From assembly GCA_950022295.1 (NCBI GenBank), contig OX465600.1, positions 205,745,782-205,809,781 of the forward strand: a stretch of 64,000 nucleotides of DNA, given 5' to 3'. Position numbers and translations under genes: made by a program. This document shows, piece after piece, positions 46,770 through 59,150 of the stretch. Numbering within the stretch: position 1 is the stretch's first letter; the number at the start of each line of letters is the position of its first letter. Below the pieces are notes generated by a model. The model was not told where the DNA came from. It did not search any database and saw nothing but the letters and a program-made list of their open reading frames with translations. The DNA is from Bromus sterilis. Its lineage: Eukaryota > Streptophyta > Magnoliopsida > Poales > Poaceae.

Positions 46770-49508
46770 GACTGCCTGTAGGACACCCCCTTCCAACTCC
46801 TTGGTCGAAGTCGAGTCTAGTCGTTGCAAAACTACTTTACTAACAGTGTCGTGTGGCTTATCGACCCACGTCGCAATCTGGGTGGTATTAGGATCTTTTA
46901 CTCTGTACCTTTACTCTGGGACTCTGATCTCTCTTCTCTTTCGGGTTAAAGATTTTTCTAACTCTGACATTAGGTTCTCGTGACTACTTCTTCCCGGAGA
47001 GCCCCTCATTACAGATGATCTCTTGCTACACGAGAAGATTCCGAAGATTACTCTCCGATAAACTCCCGAGACCGTATGTGCCGATCACCTGTACAATCCC
47101 CTGCCACTGATAAGTCCGTATGTATAACCACATACACCTTTCGTTCATCCATACAATCCCAGATGCTCTTGTGTTTACAATATGCCTCGACATACTCGCT
47201 GTTGATGGGTAAATCCTTTGTGCATACTGCCTTGCAGCTTCTTTTCACACTTCGGATAATTCCTCACCTTTATCGAGGATCCGTTCATCCTAAGTTGTTC
47301 CTGTGATTCCCAAAATACTTTGAAATACTATTCAATCGCGCGACAATCCTCGGCAGCCTACTGCTTTGGAGATTCTTCTTACCTGCTTGCACTATGATTA
47401 ATCCCGTTTTTCTTGTATACTTTGATATCCTCCCTTGGCATTGCCATTCTGATCTGTTGATTCATCGTGTGTGCTAGTGCACACAATCATCTGTTGATCC
47501 CTATGAATTCATTCTTCCGGCTCAGACGTCATTCCGGACATGAATTGGCTCTCGGTAAATCACACCTGAATTGATTGAACGTCAAGCTCATGTTCAACTT
47601 ATCCATGTTTGATCGATGTATCTGAATCTGATACACCGTTATGGAAATCATAATACCTTTGTACTTAAGAGTCGAAATATTCAGATGCTTCTATCATCCG
47701 ATGCCTTTGTATTCTTTCTTCTTACGGTTGAGTACCGATACTCACCCCAGACTCTCTGTACGCCACCTGACCTTTTGGTGGATTACCGCCTGCCGTCCCC
47801 TTATGTCCTAAATCATTGACGAATTCCCCCTGATACGAAATGCCTTCGGCGAACGGTATCATCTGGTCTGTTTCATCAGCCTTCTGCTTTCGAACTTGTA
47901 TATCTTGTTCCTATTGTTTATTGTATAGATCCGTAAAAATGTCCCTATGGGTTGTATCTATGCTTCATCCATCTGTGTGAACCCGTAAACTTCTACGGAT
48001 CTTACTCTACTGGTGTTACGCCAGATAAATTTCCTACTCTAGAAATTCATCGAAAACGAGAAGTGAATGAAAGGCTATGTATTGAAGAAGTGGGAGTCGA
48101 CCCTGAACCTTTGTGTTCATGCCCATGGATACTATGTAGAACTTATCATGAAAGCTTCTCGTAAAAATAATTATTCCCTTGGTATAAATCCTTCTACCCC
48201 TATGATCCACCGTTCTACCTTCGAGTGTTACCCCTGGTATCTCGAGGATATCATGCCTTTCCACGGCATCTTATGAATTGTGATGAAACAATGCCTATCC
48301 CTGTCATAGCCATTTCATGGTTCTGGGTTGTCGTCAACCGAGAACACCGCTTACCTTTGGCTCCACCACCCCTTTTGCTTGGTGATGTTGCTATTCGATG
48401 GCATTTTCTATAAAGTCTCTCGACATAAAGTGTCGTGGTCATAATCGGCATTTTTGCTTCTTCCATGTGTCTATTGAATTCATGGTGAGAAATACCATCC
48501 TTGCCCCTCGATGATTTGTGTTATCATCGACAACATCCTTTGACTCCCTGCCAATACGAACTTGGTCATGTATATCTTGCTCTGCCTTCCCTTGGGAAAG
48601 AATTACGTCTGATACGTGTGTATCATCACAATTTCCTTTCCATTGGTCTGTTTAACCTTCCTTTGAATATAAATTATCCGAGCAGTGATGATTCCCTGCT
48701 GATGAAAACACTTCGGTGTACTACTTCGTCCGTACAACCTGTTACGATTGTTGATGACATTTCGGTAACCACCGATGGACGAGAACTTTGCCAATTGGTC
48801 CGCCTCCTCTTAACGACCAGGAAAATGGTTCTCTTCGTCCCTTGCCCTTGGCACTGATGTTGTTGCCGACATAGTTGACAAGATTTTCTCTGACTTACCT
48901 TGCAACTTGATCGCATTGTTTGTCACCACCATTCTTATTCAATGTGGGCCCATAACCCATAGTTCCACAGGATCGAAACCTGACTCTCTTGTACCTTTCT
49001 TTTCTCGAGGTTATTCCTCTTGCTTGACCACGTATGCAACTCACGAGTCCTCTACCTTGTGATATTTTGTTCGATATCAGACTCGGTGCTCATGCCTGAT
49101 GCTCTGGACCCCTTTTCATCCTCCGTCATCGGCATCGAATGTTTGCCTACCCGCTTGAAACTTCTTGTATCTTCTTTTGTTTCCCTCGATGTGTTTCCAT
49201 GAGTTTAAAATCGTAAGATACTTCGTATACCATTCCCTTGGTCAGCTTTGGTTGATCAACCTGGTATCGATCCGACCCCCTTTAAGTGTCTCCTCCTACC
49301 CCATCCGTAGGTACGATGAAGACCCCGATGAAAGGATGACAACTTGTCAAGATGCACCGAAGCAAGAAAATAAAGACAACAACATAAATGATCAACTACT
49401 TCGAGAAGGATAACTAGCACCCGAAGAATCGTTAAGATACGAAACCGGAACTCTACCCCAACACCACCTTTAATTCTCGGGACGAGAATTCTTGTAGTGG
49501 GGGAGATT
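46770..49508 (+). other. B interior without gag-pol
   Basis: 2.7 kb with only short ORFs. Near 47530 a stretch can be read as a decayed form of the DMNWLS block that follows gypsy proteases, so it may descend from pol. Near the end are a TCTCGGGACGAGAATTC stretch and the polypurine tract AGTGGGGGAGATT (49496-49508), shared with D and E. Transposition would need proteins from another element. Confidence 0.6.
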
Positions 49509-52111
49509 TGTAACACTCTCACTGTCAGTGAACAGTAATCAGGGTTACTATTGATCATTACTGTTCCAAAACTTTGATTTGAGCAAACATGGTTCAGTTC
49601 GAACTCAAATACCTTTTGATGTTGTTAAAGCAAAGTGATCATTAATCTTGGTCATCATGAATCAAAACAAGTCCAAGCTCAAGTCAATTTCCTTTGAATT
49701 AAAATCAAATCAAATGCTCATAATGCCTTTGGTGGTATATTAAAACCAAAGTGCAAAAATAAACTTTCTCCAAAAATCGTGAAACCACTTTCATAAAATC
49801 ACAAATATTCAGTGGACCATGCTCCCCCAACTTGGGTATTTTTATGAGCTATAAATTAATTCAAATAAATCCAACAGCAGCTGAAAAACCCCATATAATC
49901 ATTTAATATTTAAATCAAATATTAATTGACTTTTAATATTGCCCAAACTTCTTGTGGCACTGACCTTAGGTGAAACCTTAATTTCGGGTCACATGAAACA
50001 TTTTACAAAAATGCCTAAGCTAATAAATTAAGTACAAAAGATAAATAACAGAAAAGGAAAGAGAAATAAAAAGGAGAAACCAACCTAACCTAATCTAACC
50101 CCTGAGCGAAGCCAATTTCACTCTCCCCCCTGGGCCGCCTAGCCCACCCAGCCCACCAGCCCCCCCGAACCGGCATCTTCCCCCTGTTCAACCCCCAACC
50201 CCCGTGGCAGACATCGGCCGGCGCCACGGCACGCCGTGTCGCCGTGGCCGCCATCCCATGGACGCCGGCGAGTTTAAAGAGACCCCCAAGCCCCGCGCCC
50301 CTCCTCTCGAACCCTAGCCGCTCCCTCCCATGCTCCCTCGCGCCACCTTCCCCACCCCCCTCGTCTGCTCCTCCCCGAGCTCACTGGTCGCGTCCATCGC
50401 CGCCGTGCGCCATTAACGCGGCGACTCCGCACCCTGGGCCTCGCAAGGACGTCAAGCAGCTCCACATTCTTCCCTTACTTCGACTGCAACCAGGAGATCG
50501 AGTCGGGGCGCGCTGCCTCAGCGAATCGAGCCACCCCCTCTTCACTGCCGCCGCGAGCCTAACACCGTCGGGCCACCTCTGGCTCCTCCCCTTCCTCCTC
50601 GAGCGCACCCTCGGCGTCGCGGTGAGCTCCCCATCCCATTCCCGTGCTTGCAGTACTCTAACCCCCATAGCCTTCGTTCCCCCGTTACCGTGCTCCGTCG
50701 TGGCCTCCATGGGCGGGCCGAGCTCTGCTCGCCCGCGGCCACTCCCATCCCGTGCTCTGGCCGCGCCCCTGCCCTGCGCAGCTCGCGCGCGCGTGCCCTC
50801 GCCGCGCCTTCCCACTGCAGCCGCCCTTTCCCCGTGGTCGGACGACCACCGCCGGGGCTCGGCCTCGCCGCCGGTAACCGCGCCGACGTGGTGGGTCGAT
50901 TTGGCCTAACCCCCTTGTTTGGTAACCTTGAAGCCTATGACCAGTGGGCCCCTTGCCCGTAGTTTACTTAGCCTTTAAAACAAATGGAATTAAAACAAAG
51001 TCTATTACATGTGGGTCCTATGCCACTTATCCCCCTTTTATAAGTAAATCACGTAATTAAGTAAATGCTCTATGACATGTGGGCCACTGATCATTTAGGT
51101 AAATTAAATAGATAACAGTGTATGACATGTGGCCCCCACTGCTATTTAAATTAAATTAAATGATTTATAAAACATGAGAAGCTGACATGTGGGACCCCCA
51201 TGTCAGGTTTGACCAGTCAACCTTGTTGTGGATAATGTTTCTGTTTTAATAATAAAAGAAATTCAAAAAATCTTTTAAAATGATTTAAACTTCAGAAATT
51301 AATATCTTTTAATCTGTATGTCAGATTAAAAAACTTTATACAGCAAAATTGATCAAAAAAATATAACGAATACGGATACGCTATCCGTACACCAACCACA
51401 CCCCTCTAACGCACCGAACATCAACATTCCCCCCTCCGGGCCGTCTGTCCGATGATTTGTCCGGTACTGTTAAAGTATCCGGATGAATTTATTCTGAACA
51501 CGAAAGTTGTTCGGAATGGTTCAAGTAACACGGATACACCCCCTTATGTTTGTCGGATGTCCACGACACCTCCGGCATGGTACCTTTCCCCCTCGGAACA
51601 TACTGTCCGGTAATTACCCTGGAGCCGGTATTTCATCCACGGATGAATTCACGCTCCGAGCAAAACACGTTGCGCTGCGTTAGAACACCGTTAACATTGC
51701 GTTTGCCATGTCGTGTATTTTTATTGCTATTATTGTTGTGTATTTATTGTTTCTCCCCCCTCTCATTGTCCGGTAGTCTCGACGTCGGCTGCTGATGCCC
51801 CTGTGATCGACTACTTCATCGACGACCCTGCCTCTACTGCCGAGCTTCCAGGCAAGCAGAGCCATTCTCTTCCCCAGATATCGCCTACCTTTCCGTAATT
51901 TCTTGCACTAGGCATTGTTACTGCTGCTGCTACGATTACAATCCTATTCAATTGCATAGCCTGTTTTTGTCGCCCTTTGATGTACCTTCCTTTATCCTAT
52001 GTTGCCTACTTTAATTATGCATTATTCAGCAGTGAGCTCTGCGCATTGTTAGCTAGGATCAGATAGTGGGCCATGACCACTCAGGGGAGTGGACACGGAT
52101 ACAATATATAC

Positions 52112-53718
52112 ATGCTACATGATCAAATCCTGACACTGCCAATTGATTCTCATGATCCAAATTACCCCATCATTCAGTATGCTGATCACACTATAATGGT
52201 AATTCAAGCTAATGAATCTCAGTTGCTGGCTATCAAGGATATGCTTATCAGGTTTCATGCTTCCACTGATCTCAAAGTGAATTTCAATAAATCATCTTTA
52301 ATCCCCCTGAATGTTGATGAGGCTATGACTGCTTACCTTGCTGAAGTTTTTGAGTTCTCCATTGGACAAATGCCCTTCCCTTACCTTGGTTTACCACTGG
52401 TTACTACCAGGCCTAAAATTTAGGATTTGATGCCTTTGGTAGATAGGGTGGAAAGAAGACTCTCTGCTAGTTCTGCAATGCTGAACCAAGGGGCCAGGCT
52501 ATAGTTACTCAATTCAATAACTTCCTCCATGCCTATTTATCACCTTTGTAGTCTTGCTAACCCTCAGGGCATTTTCAAACAGCTAGGGAGAATTCAGAGA
52601 CAATGCCTCTGGAGAGGAAACTCTGATACCCCAATACAATCTCTTGCTGCTTGGAGCTTGTTTGCAGGCCTAAAAAGAAAGGTGGTCTGGGTATTGTCAA
52701 CTTGCAAATACAAAACAAAGCTCTACTCCTGAAGCATTTGCATAAGTTTTATAATAAGGAGAATGTTCCTTGGGTTTCCCTTATTTGGAACACTTATTAT
52801 AATGGCAATGTCCCACATGCAACTATGCTTTGTGGATCCTTTTTGTGGAAGGATATCCTCAAACTAAGTGACCTATATAGACCAGTGACCTCTGTCATGA
52901 TCAATGTTGGGGATTCTGCACTTTTTTGGCCAGATGGGTGGCGCATCAATGGCTCATGTAGACCTCTACGAGATAGGTTGCCTCATCTTTTCTCTTTTGT
53001 GAGAGATGACAAGCTATCTGTTAACGATTTTTTGAGCGTGGAGGATGAAGAGATTTTGTTTCACTTGCCACTCACACAACAAGCTGCTGATGAATACTTC
53101 TGTCTTAAGGACGGGATTCTTGATCTTCAGAGAGATCCTCAAGCTGCTGATTCTTGGCACTGGCCTGGTAAATACGGTTATACTGCCAAAGGGTTCTATA
53201 ATCTTATGCATTCTCACATGCCATATGATCAATCTTGTGCCTGGATATGGAGGAGTAAGTGCACCATGAAGATCAAAGTTTTTGGCTGGCTCCTGATGTT
53301 TGACAGATTAAACACTAAAGATCTACTTGTTAGGAGACATTGGAGATCACCCACTGATGATAATTCTTGTGTGATGTGTCACTCAAATGCTCTACAAGAC
53401 AGACTGCATCTGTTCTTCTCTTGCAACTTTAGTTGCAGAGTTTGGAACTATCTGCAAATTACATGGGGGGCCAATGGATCCTTGCATTCCTGTTTACAAC
53501 AGGCCAAAGATTAATTTGGTCAGTCTTTCTTCATGGAAGTCATGCTTACTGCCTCTTGGTGTATCTGGATAGTCAGAAATGGGAAGACCTTCAGGAATGA
53601 GAGACCTTCTTTTCATTCCTGGAGAAGGCACTTTGTGCATGATATCACCTTGCTTTCAAATAGATTGCAGGGAGATCCCAAAAACAAATTGATTTCTTGG
53701 ATCAATTCACTGCAATAG
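52112..53718 (+). pseudogene. LINE ORF2 remnant: end of RT and zinc-binding domain
   Basis: The first frame (to 52423) covers the end of the RT palm. The catalytic motif reads QYADH where YADD is expected, so the second catalytic Asp is lost. Stops follow at 52421-52423 and near 52502. A one-base loss near 52645 shifts to the frame 52651-53514, which carries the connecting region and the plant zf-RVT domain (WRSKCTMKIKVFGWLL ... CVMCHS ... HLFFSC). After a TAA at 53512-53514 the same frame continues to 53718. ORF2 proteins nick target DNA and copy the RNA in place. This copy is dead. Confidence 0.88.
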
Positions 53719-53862
53719 TATAGGTAGGATTAGATTTTTTTCCCTTTACTTTCTTGTTCTGCTTTATTATCTCCTTGTACTATTCTTTGAGAACCTTTGG
53801 TTCTCCCATGCAATAAAATACTATGGAGCTCATGCTCCACAGTCTTAAAATTCAAAAATAAT
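52112..53862 (+). mobile_element. 5'-truncated LINE (L1-type)
   Basis: 1751 bp holding the distal part of a plant LINE ORF2. Its 3' end is AAAATTCAAAAATAAT rather than a clean poly-A. It begins in the middle of the reverse transcriptase, as 5'-truncated LINE copies do. Confidence 0.85.
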
Positions 53863-55604
53863 AATATATACAACTGCACATGTACGGTACAATGCAGACA
53901 CCGCCTAAGGCCCCCTAGTTCGGCTCTGCCGAGCCACCTTCATGTGTGAGCTATCAAGGAGTAATCCTTGTACTCCACTCGTTGATGACTTTGTATAGCC
54001 GCTCTAGGTACCTGAGCAACGGTTGTCCTTAAAGGTAAGAAGATCGGGCGACGCAATGGTGCTCGTGAGCGGTATTGCGTCGGGAACGACAGGGAGGGTA
54101 CGACCGAGGTTACTAGCGTGCTTGGCCCCTGCTCGTATCTCGCGATAGTTACCAAACTACGAAAAGTCGAGCTCTACCAAGAGCACACACGAGACAAGGT
54201 AAGGAGACGGTTCACCTTGTTGGTAACCGCAGTGACTTGGTGGGACGACAGGGCAGGCACCGATGTACTGGTGGTCCTGACTGCTGTCGTTGACCGTGGG
54301 TCAGTTAAGTCGAGGCAACGATAACGGTTGTCACACAGGTTAATTAAAATGCTAAATGGTTCGACGGATGTCTTGAGTAGCTTTTTGGCTTGTACGCATT
54401 ACCTACACGTGGGACGAGGAGTGTGGGCTCCCCTGCATCGTAGTCTCGTTCGAGGATCTTCAGACGTCAGCAGTATCGCGGGCTGATTGCCGGGAAGTGG
54501 TGTTGTCTTCTCTTGCTCGAGCGGTGTATTTGCATTTTCTTTGATTTGGCTTCACCGGCCAGTCACGCACCGTCCAGGAGTACGTTCGGGTTAGGGTCCA
54601 AAGCCCGGCGTACATAGGATATAGTCCGGCGGATGACCTCTCTGATGATTGCCGAAGGATGGGCTACTTTGTGTCGGATAGCTTCGGTGGGGTGTTCCCT
54701 AACAAGGTGTACGCCACCCTGGAGATCCGAGCGTTGTAGAGTCACGCCAGTGCACCCCTGCAGGGAAGATTAATATATTCGAATAGCCGTGTCCACGGTA
54801 ACAGGACGCTTTATGCTGAAGCTGGATCTTACCACTAGAAACTACTACTATTAAACTGTATGGTTCCGGGTCTTCTTCCTCGCAGGGAGTCGAGGAAGGG
54901 AACTCGGAGGCATTATTATTATTAATTATTACAACTTACTATTATACAATGCTGCAGCAAATTCTGCTGCATTGTTATTACATTCATGTTATTGAACTGT
55001 TGGCTGTTTCTCTTCTCATGCTGCAAGACATGGTCAGAAGATGGTAGTCTTCGATAGGCCTAGCTTCTTACCCTTATTCTGATTTCTATCTTGCAGTCCA
55101 CTATATACAGCCTCCCCTTTCCATTTGATAGAAATGCATAAATGCTTAGTAGCGGACGTAAGACTCGCGGGTATGCTAGATACTCACCTTTTCTTTATTT
55201 CCCCCTTTATTTTTTGCCTGATCGGCCGCTGCAGTCGACGTTGGAGCCCAGGAGCAGGAGTAACCCAGTGGCGGATACTACTATGTCGAGACCCCCGCTG
55301 ACCAGAACCAGGAGTAGTTTCAGAGGCTCCCAGGAAGGAGGCCTTGCCTTTTCGATATGTATCTCTGATGTTATTTGTTCTAGACTTCTTAAGGCAAAAC
55401 TTGACTAACTATGTCTGTACTCAGATATTATGGCTTGCATAACTTATGTATTCGGGTCCGCACGACCCCCCTTTATTGTAACATATTGGTTTATCCTTTT
55501 GTGTTTAGTGTTGTGCTGTGATATTCTCACCGTGGCACCCTAATATCAGCCGTGTACCCTGCGTGTATGATTACTGTACAAGGATTGATTTTGGGGGCAT
55601 CACA

Positions 55605-55904
55605 ACCACTGTCCCCGAAGGTGGATTCTTCCTTGAGCTCGACGACTGAAGACCAAGCTAGTGTAGTCCCAGTCAGCAGACTGGTTCCCTCGTGGAGGGC
55701 TTTGTGTTTAAATAAGGCTTCTTAAGCCATTTGTTAAGTTTGTCTGTACTCAGACCTACTCTACTTCCGTTGAATGTTGTAATGTTGGATCACATGCTTG
55801 TGATCTCTGTGTGCACTCTGTGAGAGTTATCAATAAAATGTATACTTTGTAGAGAATTGCAATGATACCTTCTGTTCATACAAGGCATGTGTGTTGCGTG
55901 TATG
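55605..55904 (+). repeat. E 5' LTR, second segment
   Basis: It starts with the second copy of B's target duplication (ACCAC) and ends with GTATG (55900-55904), the target duplication of the solo LTR. Confidence 0.8.
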
Positions 55905-57157
55905 TGAAATCTCAAGAATGATCAGAGGGGGAGGGGGTGAATGATCATTTCTAAAAATTCTAAGGAACTTAGAAGGAATTCATGCAAACGGCGAAGGACT
56001 AAGAACATCTCGAAGGACATACAGTATCGAAGGTAATGCATAGCTCGAAAGGATTAAGGGAGAAGGTAAACATCGAAGGCAAACAGGCTACGAGTAAGTA
56101 CTTAATTTAAATGTATGAAGGAAAACGAGCCTTACACGACGATGTTTGGTAAACCAGTTCACACTCTGCAAAGTGCTACGTCTGGTTGGAGGGACTGGTG
56201 ATTGAACACCTGGAGCAAAACTCTCTCCGTCCTATTCTCCACTGCAACAAACTCCTCGAGCTTGTCCAGTTTTCACTCGTCGTAGATGATTCAGGACATC
56301 TCCGAGACCTTTACAAACTTCCTTCAGCAGTGAGAATTACTCTTCGACTGCTTGACAGGCGCGCCTAACCGTCTAGGAGACTTGCAGTTCTCCAAGATAA
56401 AAAGATCGGCTAATCTCGACCTAAGTCATAGTGAATTTCTCAACTCAGCTCAGACTTGGGATTTTGGTTTTCTCTCGATGAATCTCTCTTGGGATGCTCA
56501 CAGACTTCTGTCTTAGAATCTTCAGTGGAGCAGCTAGCCCGAAATGGCGGGTAAGTGCGGGGTATTTATAGATGGCGATCCCGATGGGTAATATGACTGA
56601 AGTGACCCGATGCAACCGCTTGACGCGTGTCCACAACGGTCGGATTCCAATCAATGCGCAACTTTACTTGAGGAACAAGTAAGCTGACTTACCGCTCGAA
56701 GGCACGAAGTGCGATGACTTTGCCTTGGAGCTATTTACTCGACTAAGCAAGATTTCTCTTGGTAGGCTTTTGTGGGTTTAGGTTGAGCAGAGCAAATTCA
56801 CTTCGACTAAGATCTCAACTAGCAAACCCCTCTTGATAGTACGGTTTTTCCTACGACTCAAGAAAATAAAGAGAAACTAGTAAAAAGACTAAGTCTTCGA
56901 CCAGCTTCAGCTTTCTCCTCGTTGCGCTTCACTCGAGAGATACTTTTTCTTCGACTACATTTTTAGAGGTCGTCTTCCTTCAAAGGGTTCGGTAGATGAC
57001 TACAGCTCTGCTGCAGTGAGTTGTCCTTCGACCTTCTACTTGCAAACTCCATTCTTTCGGAACCTAAGAATCTGTTTATACTCGAAAACAATATTAGTTC
57101 CACTTCTGCTTTGTCCAACAATGTCCAAAACCTTCGGGGGCAAAACTTGCTCTTACA
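55905..57157 (-). mobile_element. Copia solo LTR
   Basis: 1253 bp, TG...CA, flanked by GTATG at 55900-55904 and 57158-57162. On the minus strand it starts TGTAAGAGCAAGTTTTGCCC and ends with a TTCACCCCCTCC...TTTCA segment, related to the LTR of G. It has no interior, so it fits a solo LTR left by LTR-LTR recombination. A minus-strand TATA (CTATAAATA) lies at 56563-56571. Confidence 0.85.
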
Positions 57158-57162
57158 GTATG

Positions 57163-57637
57163 TTTATAACATGCATGTCTTTGTATGGGTTTTCGAGACC
57201 TTAGTTGTGATCTGGCTGGCGGTCTTTTATACACCAAGTGGCCCTTAGATGTGCGCAGCTTGGGGCATCACGATGCGATTGTTCAAGACTCTGTCTCGTG
57301 CACACTTTGTTGTATGATCGAGCCCGCCCTAGACCCCGACTAAGTTATAGGTCTGGAGTAAGTCTATGTAATAGCTATGAGATAGTCCATAGTATGGTTG
57401 AGGCGACTTGTCTGTGAATATGGGAGTTCATCACCCATATCATTTAGACTTGTGTGCGGACGATGAGGACCCATCTCAGTTGATCATCCGGCCTGGATGG
57501 GATGCCCCTCACGTACGATGCTTTCCGAGAACGTTTTGTGCTTGGCCTTGTCTGCTTAGACAAGTGGGTACGGTTCTCGGCTCTCCATATGACTATGTCG
57601 TAGCGGGACTTGCATACGCTAACCCCGGGTCCCGACA
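57163..57637 (+). repeat. E 5' LTR, third segment
   Basis: LTR end, terminating CCCGGGTCCCGACA. Its reverse complement is in E0. Confidence 0.85.
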
Positions 57638-57641
57638 GACT

Positions 57642-57653
57642 TGGTATCAGAGC
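57642..57653 (+). other. E primer-binding site
   Basis: TGGTATCAGAGC, four bases after the 5' LTR. Confidence 0.9.
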
Positions 57654-57933
57654 AGGACTGACTGTAGGATTATCATCATTGGCCGAAGTCGAGTCTAGCT
57701 TGCTATAGTTATATAGTTACTCTAGGTATATAAGGGAACAACGTAAGGCTTCTTTTTTCTCCTTACCCTCATCGTTCTGAGTTCTGAGTCACCCTCATCT
57801 TGTTCTACGGGAAGATAGGACTAGGCTCATCTATGTCTTGCTAGAACATCTCGCTGTTTGCTTCCTTGTAGCCGTAGGAAAGTTGTGTTCGGTTTGCTAT
57901 AGTTGTTATGCTTCCTAATTTCTTACATCGTAT

Positions 57934-58057
57934 GTAAGTGTTGTTTTCATGTTGTAAGAAATTGTCTTTTCTTGCAATTACAGCCGTTATGCTGCCTGAG
58001 TCATTCCAAATTCCTTCATAATCTGATGCATTTGCAAACTCCTTCTTTCTGTTTCAG
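57934..58057 (+). promoter_or_regulatory. Possible leader intron before the E pre-gag ORF
   Basis: A donor-like GTAAGTG at 57934 and a strong acceptor, CCTTCTTTCTGTTTCAG, ending at 58057. The ATG of the pre-gag ORF is the very next base. A 124-bp intron is plausible. No transcript evidence is available here. Confidence 0.45.
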
Positions 58058-58817
58058 ATGGCGGATCTCCCCCCTCAGCAGATTGTTCGTCTGACTAGGC
58101 GCCTCGATGTGCGTGGGCATCCATCCATGCTCACCGAGATGATGTCCTTCATTGGCTATCGATGGTATCCTGAGTACACCGTTGAGGAGCAGTTCCTTGA
58201 CTTCAACAAGACTCAGTTCCACTGCACTATCAGGATCTACCCACACCACATTGGAGTCTCTCAGCCTGTCCTTTTTTGGACATGGCATTGGTGTCACCAA
58301 GAACATGGTCGTGCAGGATGCTGCATACTCATGTATTACACTGCTTGCAGGATCACCTTTCCGCTATATCCCTGCTGCACTTCCAGGAGAAGAGGGATAT
58401 TACACCGGATTGTACACAGATCACTCCCTGGAGGATACTTTGCTTCAGATCACTGCTCGACACGCTTGTGATATCGATCGTGATGCACGTGCCCTTCACT
58501 TTGAGCTTCACGTCACCCGTGTCCGTCTGTATCGAGCACTTACACTCCTGGCTCCTTTTGTGAGTGTTGGATCAGTGGAATACGATGCTATCTACCCAGC
58601 CAGGACACATATGCCTTCTCGAGTTGCTTGGCCCGAGATTGGAGGCATTTTTCCACCCCGTGGTCCTCTGCTTCCACCCTACGCTGGACCTAGGCCCCAT
58701 CCTTTCCCAAATGGATATCAGGGTCCACAAGCCTCCGTGTTTTCCGATGGTCACCTTCAGCTACCGGGTTACGCGGGTAACTTTTACGAGGAATACTATG
58801 GAGATGGAGATGAGTGA
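58058..58817 (+). pseudogene. E pre-gag ORF, one frameshift
   Basis: It starts MADLPPQQIVRLTRR at 58058. Near 58271-58277 an extra base in a T run shifts the frame, and the reading continues in the frame that ends at the TGA at 58815-58817. The total is about 250 residues. The middle is globular (TKNMVVQDAAYSCITLL), a helical part follows (ARALHFELHVTRV), and the C-terminus is Pro/Gly/Tyr-rich, ending in an acidic EEYYGDGDE. It shares place, size, start context and overall order with the D pre-gag ORF, but lacks D's coiled coil and long acidic tail. The function is unknown. Confidence 0.65.
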
Positions 58818-59150
58818 GACCGCCTGTGGTCTTACTTTAGTGAGGATGTAGTAGTATCTTAGTATATTGTACGCAAGGTGTTCTAAGTTCCAGAGGATTA
58901 GATAAATAATGTTTAGCAAGTCAGAGTGCCTCTGAAGGATGTATCATCTTCATCACGTTTGTATTAGTTGGCGCTTGTACTAAAACGATGTATGGTTTGT
59001 ATGACAACTTGTGAATATATGGCTTGTATGCTTTTATCACCATGTTGTCGAGATGATTACTTCCTTTGCTCTGTGATTCTTCCAGTACCTTCAATGCCTT
59101 GTTTAGACCCTTCCAATCAACTCTGTTTGACTTTGGTTTTCACCTTCAGG
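58818..59150 (+). promoter_or_regulatory. E spacer with acceptor-like site before gag
   Basis: 333 bp without an ORF of note. It ends TTTGGTTTTCACCTTCAG|G immediately before the gag ATG at 59151 (AG at 59148-59149), as in D. Confidence 0.5.

Larger units (their letters stand above)
52103..53871 (+). repeat. LINE target duplications
   Basis: AATATATAC occurs at 52103-52111 and 53863-53871, on each side of the LINE. The 5' LTR of B has a single copy near 45010. Confidence 0.85.
29667..55604 (+). mobile_element. Element B: non-autonomous Tekay-type element
   Basis: 5' LTR 29667-30804 plus 43567-46753 (about 4.33 kb), primer-binding site, 2.7-kb interior, polypurine tract and 3' LTR 49509-55604 (about 4.34 kb after removing the LINE). 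The equal LTR lengths confirm both inner insertions. No gag-pol is present. Short LTR samples compared by eye differ by about 3-5%. Confidence 0.8.
49509..55604 (+). repeat. B 3' LTR, split by a LINE
   Basis: It starts TGTAACACTCTCACTG and ends GGGGGCATCACA. It is interrupted at 52112-53862. 50090-50880 is the GC-rich block, uninterrupted here, so this copy shows the empty D target site (near 50655). Confidence 0.85.

Noticed and set aside
48501..48857. 118-codon ORF in the B interior
   Set aside because: No recognisable domain, and neighbouring short ORFs are in unrelated frames. Most likely chance.
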